A DNA stretch of 64,000 nucleotides from positions 868,001-932,000 of the forward strand of contig JAVJNT010000001.1 of assembly GCA_040217175.1 (NCBI GenBank), written 5' to 3'. The number at the start of each line of letters is the position of its first letter. The stretch's first letter is position 1. The notes under the pieces are model-generated. The model was not told the DNA's origin. It was given only the letters and a program-made list of their open reading frames with translations, and did not search any database. A program made the position numbers and the translations under genes. The stretch comes from Phycisphaerales bacterium (lineage in GTDB: Bacteria; Planctomycetota; Phycisphaerae; Phycisphaerales; UBA1924). Shown in pieces: positions 59,619 through 64,000 of the stretch.

Positions 59619-61118
59619 CTAGAAGCGGCTATCCAGCGGCGGCGGGCCAAAGACGTCGTTACCGAAGTTCCGATCCAGCAGAAAGCCGAAGCCGTACGTC
59701 GCCCGGAAGCCGTTGCGAATGACCGCCAAGGGGTAGGTCCAAATGGCCGAGCCAACGTTGATGCGGTCGTTGGCCTTGAGGTAGATGTCCGGCTCGACGC
59801 CTCGATTGATGGCTCGAAGGTCCAACTGGATGATCGCCTGACGATCGTTGTCGAGCATCCGTACCAATTCGATGCGATCGGGTACGCCCAGCTGGTTCAC
59901 CCCGCCGGCCTGGTCGATCGCCCGCATGAGCGTCAACCGCTGCGCGAGCGAGAAGCCGCCCGGCCGATTGACGAAGCCTGCGACGAAGTACAGACCGTCT
60001 GGCCGCTGGGGCACGCGGATGATGTCGCCCGGCTCGATGACGATGTTGTAGCGCATGTCGCCACGGATGAGCTTCTGCGCGGGAACGCGGATGATGCGCT
60101 GGGTGACGAGTTGGCCCGTCGAGGACTCGAAGGTCAGCACGCCGCTGCCACTGCCGGCACCCTGCCGCGCTGCCGTGCCCGGGTTGATGCGGACCCACTC
60201 GCCGTCGAGGAACATCCACGTCGTGTCATCGCCCAGTCCCTGGCTGTCCACCGAAGGCTGTACGCGGCGGCTTGGCTCATCGATCAAGTCGACGGCCGGC
60301 TGTTCGGCGCCTTCGGCACCGTCTTGGCCAACGCTGAACGTGCCCGGGCGAGCGCCGCCTTCAAGCAGACGATCGACGTCGTCGAGCAGGTCGGTGCCAC
60401 TGGCCGGTGCGGGCGTTACGTCGTTACCGCCCATGTCGCGAGCGCCGAAGTCGACCTGTCGCCTCTCGGACAGCGGGATCTGCCGGATGACGTAGACCTC
60501 ATCGATGCCCTCGCGGACCCAGCCGGCCTCGGCCAGCGCATCGACCAGGAACCAATCGGCCTTGGGGATCGGGAACTTGCCGATGCCGGCGACACCCCCC
60601 ACCATCGTATAGGTCGCTTGACGACGCTCGAGCACGCGGACCAGCACCTGCGGCCTCGTCACGAAGTCGACGACGGCCTCAGATACGGCCTCGCGGATGC
60701 CGTCGGCGGTCAGGCCGGCGACCCGGACTTCGCCCACTTCTTCGAGGTACACCATGCCGCGGGTGTCCACGGCGGTGGTGAACTGGGCCGGTTGGCCGGC
60801 GGGACGAAGATCGAACACGATGATGTCCAGGAGGTCACCCGGCCCGATGCGATACTCGCGCGGGCGCGGCACCAGGTCGTCGGGCGTGACCTCGCTGTAC
60901 TGGACGTACTCGTCGTCGGGCCCCTCGATGGCCGCAATGCGGTCGAGGATCGGCGCGGTGGTCGGCGTGACCTCCCACCGGCCCACCACGCTCTGGTCGA
61001 ACCAGCTATGGATGCCGCAGCCCCCAAGCAGGGTGATGCCCGCGAGCATGGCGGGGGCGAGCAGTCGGCGGCCGCGTCCGGTGAGGCCGCCGGGAGTCGA
61101 TCGTGTCGTGTCGGTCAT
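59619..61118 (-). CDS. Wza-like polysaccharide export lipoprotein
   Basis: 499 residues from the ATG at 61118; the long frame upstream is a shadow of lipA. The signal peptide ends with a lipobox (GITLLGGCGIHSW). The Poly_export domain follows (YRIGPGDLLDIIVFDLRPAG, DTRGMVYLEEVGEVRVAGLT), then a first SLBB-like domain (TYTMVGGVAGIGKFPIPKAD) and a second (LYFVAGFVNRPGGFSLAQRL). Between them, about residues 245-350, is a low-complexity acidic insertion not found in typical Wza. The product should form the outer-membrane exit channel. It is the first gene of the minus-strand exopolysaccharide array. Confidence 0.9.
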   Translation of the reverse strand: MTDTTRSTPGGLTGRGRRLLAPAMLAGITLLGGCGIHSWFDQSVVGRWEVTPTTAPILDRIAAIEGPDDEYVQYSEVTPDDLVPRPREYRIGPGDLLDIIVFDLRPAGQPAQFTTAVDTRGMVYLEEVGEVRVAGLTADGIREAVSEAVVDFVTRPQVLVRVLERRQATYTMVGGVAGIGKFPIPKADWFLVDALAEAGWVREGIDEVYVIRQIPLSERRQVDFGARDMGGNDVTPAPASGTDLLDDVDRLLEGGARPGTFSVGQDGAEGAEQPAVDLIDEPSRRVQPSVDSQGLGDDTTWMFLDGEWVRINPGTAARQGAGSGSGVLTFESSTGQLVTQRIIRVPAQKLIRGDMRYNIVIEPGDIIRVPQRPDGLYFVAGFVNRPGGFSLAQRLTLMRAIDQAGGVNQLGVPDRIELVRMLDNDRQAIIQLDLRAINRGVEPDIYLKANDRINVGSAIWTYPLAVIRNGFRATYGFGFLLDRNFGNDVFGPPPLDSRF

Positions 61119-61389
61119 CGGGAACGCACCCCTTGCCCTCTGCGAGAACACCGTCTCGTTCGCGTGGCACGAGCCTCCCTTGGCTCGGCCGCAGGTCTCG
61201 ATTGTTATCAGGCCGACGCCCGAAAGCCGCCAGTGGCTGCAAACGCCCGGCCTGATGCCATACTCCAAGGCCGGCCAAGGGTTCGCCCCCGACCGCCACG
61301 ATTCCTGCATCGTCACGAACCGGGTGCGGGCTGAGTCGGAACACCCGAGAACCGAACAAATCGTCGACCCGGCATTCCTATCCTCTGGG

Positions 61390-62487
61390 ATGGCCGTTGC
61401 CCCGCAAGCAGACTCCCAGCCGACGCCGCCCGTGACCCAGCCGAGGCACGTCCGTCCGGCCGGGGGCAATCCCTTACGCCGCGTCGACAAGCCGGTGCTC
61501 AGCCTCACCAGCCGGGTCCTGAACAACGAGGGACCCCAGCACCTCGCCAACAAGCGCAAGCCCAGCTGGCTGAAGGCCAAGCTGCCCGGCGGGCCGGGCT
61601 ACGAGAAGGTCAAGGCCATCATGGACGAGCACGGCTTGTTCACGGTCTGCCAGGAGGCAGGCTGCCCCAACATGGGCGAGTGCTGGGCCCGCGGCGTGGC
61701 CACCATCATGATCCTGGGCGACACCTGCACCCGGGCCTGCGGCTTCTGCAACGTCAAGACCGGCCGGCCCCCCGTGCTCGACAAGGACGAGCCCCGCCGC
61801 GTGGCCGAGAGCCTTCGGCTGATGCACGAGCAGGCCAAGCTCAAGCACGTGGTCATCACCAGCGTGAACCGCGACGAGCTGGCCGACGGCGGCGCGGGCA
61901 TCTGGGCCGAGACCATCATGCGTGGCCGCGAGGCGTGCCCCGGCATGTCGCTCGAGGTCCTCATCCCCGACTTCGAGGGCAACTGGGCGGCTCTCCAGAT
62001 GGTCATCGACGCCCAGCCCCACATCATCAACCACAACCTCGAGTGCGTCCGCCGCATGTATCCGGCCGTACGCCCGAGCGCGAAGTTCGACCGCTCGCTT
62101 GAGCTGCTCCGTCGCGTCAAGGAGCAGGGCGGCGTGGCCAAGACCGGCATCATGGTCGGCATCGGCGAGAAGGACGAAGAGGTGCTCGCCCTCTTCGACG
62201 ACGTCCTCCAGGGCACCCGCGCTGCCGGCCCCGACGGCACCGAGGACGCCTGCGACATCCTCACCATCGGCCAGTACCTGCAGCCCACCCGCAACCACCT
62301 GCCCATCGATCGGTGGGTGCACCCGGACACCTTCGCGATGTACAAGGAAGAGGGGCTGAAGCGCGGCTTCAAGGTCATCGAGAGCGGCCCGCTGGTGCGG
62401 TCGAGCTACCACGCCGATCACCAGGCGGACGTCTTGAGCACGATTGAGGCGGAGCGGGCACGGCGCCACCACGAATCCACTCCATAA
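61390..62487 (+). CDS. lipA: Lipoyl synthase
   Basis: 365 residues from the ATG at 61390; the open frame extending upstream to 60697 is a shadow of the wza-like gene. LipA inserts two sulfurs into protein-bound octanoyl groups. The auxiliary-cluster motif CQEAGCPNMGECW and the radical-SAM motif CTRACGFCNV are both present, and the conserved RSSYHA with its cluster-ligand Ser closes the protein. An unusual N-terminal extension of about 60 residues is Pro/Arg-rich. It is divergent from the exopolysaccharide array with 271 bases between starts, which should hold both promoters. Confidence 0.96.
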   Translation: MAVAPQADSQPTPPVTQPRHVRPAGGNPLRRVDKPVLSLTSRVLNNEGPQHLANKRKPSWLKAKLPGGPGYEKVKAIMDEHGLFTVCQEAGCPNMGECWARGVATIMILGDTCTRACGFCNVKTGRPPVLDKDEPRRVAESLRLMHEQAKLKHVVITSVNRDELADGGAGIWAETIMRGREACPGMSLEVLIPDFEGNWAALQMVIDAQPHIINHNLECVRRMYPAVRPSAKFDRSLELLRRVKEQGGVAKTGIMVGIGEKDEEVLALFDDVLQGTRAAGPDGTEDACDILTIGQYLQPTRNHLPIDRWVHPDTFAMYKEEGLKRGFKVIESGPLVRSSYHADHQADVLSTIEAERARRHHESTP

Positions 62488-62529
62488 GAGTCGTCACGAA
62501 CAGAGTCCGAAGGAGCCCTACCCTTCAAC

Positions 62530-63051
62530 ATGTTCAAAGCCGTCGCCATTCTCGTGCTGTACGCCGTCCTCGTAGTCGCCCTCGGAGTGCTCGCGTATAG
62601 CGACGCCCCGGAGGGCGCCAACGCCGCGACGGCCCTGATCGTGCCGATCGTCGTCGCCGTGGTCAGCCTGGGCTGTGCGGTGATGGCGCTGCTCATCCAC
62701 AAGAATCGTCTGGTTGGCATGATCGGCATCCACGCGGGCATCGTCATCCCGCTGCTGGTGGCAATCGCCGTAGGCCACCGGGCGTACGTCGCCCACGAGG
62801 CCAGCAAGAGCTACCAGGAGGGCGTGTCGCTCTGGGAGCAGCGGGTGCAGGGCGGCGGCATCAGCACGCCGGCGGCGCGCGAGAAATTCTTCGAAGAAAA
62901 CAAGTACCCCGAGTACGACAAGGGCTACCTCCGCGGTGCGCTCGTCGCCATCGCGGCCGTGAGCCTGCAGACGTTCGTCACCATGATCGTGGCGCGGCCC
63001 AAGCCGCCCGCCCGCAAGCCCAAGCCACGAGTCGAAGCCGATGCGTCCTGA
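62530..63051 (+). CDS. Small membrane protein of unknown function
   Basis: 173 residues with four predicted membrane helices (VAILVLYAVLVVALGVLAYS, ALIVPIVVAVVSLGCAVMAL, MIGIHAGIVIPLLVAIAVG and ALVAIAAVSLQTFVTMIVA) and a basic Lys/Pro-rich C-terminal tail. A distant resemblance to the TMEM14 family is possible but weak. It lies 42 bases after lipA and is immediately followed by the transporter gene in the same frame, so the three may be co-transcribed. Confidence 0.7.
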   Translation: MFKAVAILVLYAVLVVALGVLAYSDAPEGANAATALIVPIVVAVVSLGCAVMALLIHKNRLVGMIGIHAGIVIPLLVAIAVGHRAYVAHEASKSYQEGVSLWEQRVQGGGISTPAAREKFFEENKYPEYDKGYLRGALVAIAAVSLQTFVTMIVARPKPPARKPKPRVEADAS

Positions 63052-64000
63052 GTGGCGCGCGTGACCGACGCTCCATCGAGTAGCACGAACGCCCCGAGCC
63101 AGCTCGGCGGCGTCTTCCTCGTCATCCTGACGCTGCTGGGCTGGTCGAGCATCCCGCTCTTCCTGCGATACTTTGCCGAGGACATCGACGGCTGGACCAG
63201 CAACGGCTGGCGCTACGGCTTCGCGGCCCTCATCTGGCTGCCCGTCCTGGTTGTCGTTGGCTTGCGGAAGAAGCTGCCCGCGGGACTCTTCAAGCTCGCC
63301 CTCGTGCCCGCGGCGTTCAACATCGTGGGCCAGGTGTGCTTCACGTGGGCCCACTACATGCTCGACCCGGGCATGCTGACGTTCGCGCTGCGGGCCCACA
63401 TCGTGTTCGTTACGGTCGGGGCGGCCCTGCTCTTCGCGAGCGAACGCGAGGTCATCCGCCGGCCGTTGTTCCTGCTGGGCATCGTGCTGGTCGTCGGCGG
63501 CACGAGCGCGACGATCTTGTTTGCACCCGACAAGCCCTCGACCGCCAGCGAGGCCAGCGGCGTGCTGGCCGACAGCCCGGGCACGGCGCGACTCGTCGGC
63601 GTCACGCTCTCGATCGCGGCCGGCGGGCTGTTTGCCTGCTATGCCCTGAGCGTGCGCAAGTTCATGCAGGGCGTGAACTCGATCATCGCGTTCGCAGCCA
63701 TCAGCCAGTACACCGCATTCGCGATGGTGGGCCTGATGCTGGGGCTCGGTACGGCCTACGGCATGACGGCCCTGCCCGACGCGTGGGCCGACGACGGCGC
63801 GCTCAGCGTGCTGGGCTTCTGGTTGCTGCTGGCCAGCAGCATCATCGGCATCGCGCTCGGGCACGTGGCGTACTACATGTCGATCAATCGCCTTGGCGTC
63901 GCGGTTGCCAGCGGCGTCATCCAGCTCCAGCCCTTCGTGGTCAGCATCGCCAGCCTCGTGATGTTCAAGGAACTGCTCACGGGCGGCCAGTGGGTCGCCG
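63052..64000 (+). CDS. EamA/DMT-family transporter, 3' end outside window
   Basis: The frame is open to the right edge; about 316 residues are present. The start is the GTG at 63052, directly after the stop of the upstream gene, or the GTG at 63061. Eight or nine hydrophobic helices can be seen, for example VFLVILTLLGWSSIPLFLRY and LFLLGIVLVVGGTSATILFA. The final part (VAVASGVIQLQPFVVSIASL, then FKELLTGGQW) matches the second EamA repeat, which normally ends a few dozen residues later. These drug/metabolite transporters export small solutes; the substrate is unknown. Confidence 0.85.
   Translation, partial: MARVTDAPSSSTNAPSQLGGVFLVILTLLGWSSIPLFLRYFAEDIDGWTSNGWRYGFAALIWLPVLVVVGLRKKLPAGLFKLALVPAAFNIVGQVCFTWAHYMLDPGMLTFALRAHIVFVTVGAALLFASEREVIRRPLFLLGIVLVVGGTSATILFAPDKPSTASEASGVLADSPGTARLVGVTLSIAAGGLFACYALSVRKFMQGVNSIIAFAAISQYTAFAMVGLMLGLGTAYGMTALPDAWADDGALSVLGFWLLLASSIIGIALGHVAYYMSINRLGVAVASGVIQLQPFVVSIASLVMFKELLTGGQWVA

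Noticed and set aside
60697-61389. N-terminal extension of lipA
   Set aside because: It is antisense to the wza-like gene and lacks LipA similarity; the ATG at 61390 precedes the normal start of the family.

Overview
The window looks like a chromosomal segment of a GC-rich planctomycete, most likely class Phycisphaerae. That placement rests on family content, not on a marker gene. It contains a planctomycete-style ECF sigma factor beside a large Ser/Thr kinase with a C-terminal helical-repeat region, a TIGR03790-type secreted protein, and an exosortase/EpsI exopolysaccharide locus. Three unrelated secreted proteins end in the same tandem dockerin-like module built on the motif FDFLAFQN. Most genes are ordinary housekeeping or envelope genes. 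I saw no CRISPR array, insertion sequence, phage or plasmid module.

Layout. 1-5 kb: three co-directional envelope genes (LolA-like, RDD membrane protein, TPR protein). 5-8 kb: cysS, a PhnP-like metallo-hydrolase and a Fur-family regulator. 8-10.2 kb: a membrane-anchored EEP-fold phosphatase/nuclease and an ABC ATPase without a visible permease. 10.3-12.1 kb: tRNA-Trp(CCA), secE, nusG. 12.1-15.5 kb: divergent Ser/Thr kinase and ECF sigma factor. 15.5-18.2 kb: an isolated nuoG and a SYLF lipoprotein. 18.3-24.1 kb: hisS, a glycosyltransferase, a proline-rich lipoprotein, a metallo-beta-lactamase-fold protein lacking its metal ligands, and a DUF2325-like protein. 24.1-27.8 kb: a secreted sugar dehydrogenase homologue and a TIGR03790 protein, both with the dockerin-like tail. 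28-36.3 kb: sixA-like, a zinc-ribbon protein, metG, secreted proteins of unknown function and pyrE. 36.3-40.2 kb: a degenerate EEP-like membrane protein, a polytopic membrane protein and a UbiA-family phosphoribosyltransferase. 40.5-44.2 kb: a large secreted zinc metalloprotease and the third dockerin-tailed protein.

44.3-61.1 kb is one long minus-strand array, much of it with 4-base start/stop overlaps: Wza-like export lipoprotein, exosortase, EpsI-like protein, 1535-residue TPR protein, Wzc/GumC-like protein, nucleotide-sugar epimerase, WecA/TagO-type glycan initiation transferase, ParA ATPase, VanZ-like protein, MurJ-like flippase and an SDR. Read together this is an exopolysaccharide assembly and export locus coupled to an exosortase. 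The BY-kinase-like domain lacks the Walker A lysine, and no PEP-CTERM substrate is encoded in the window. Divergent from it lie lipA, a small membrane protein and a truncated EamA transporter.

The points most worth following up are the cysteine-bounded dockerin-like tail shared by three secreted proteins, the exosortase locus with its degenerate kinase and attached ParA-VanZ-MurJ genes, and the ligandless metallo-beta-lactamase protein next to a DUF2325-like gene.
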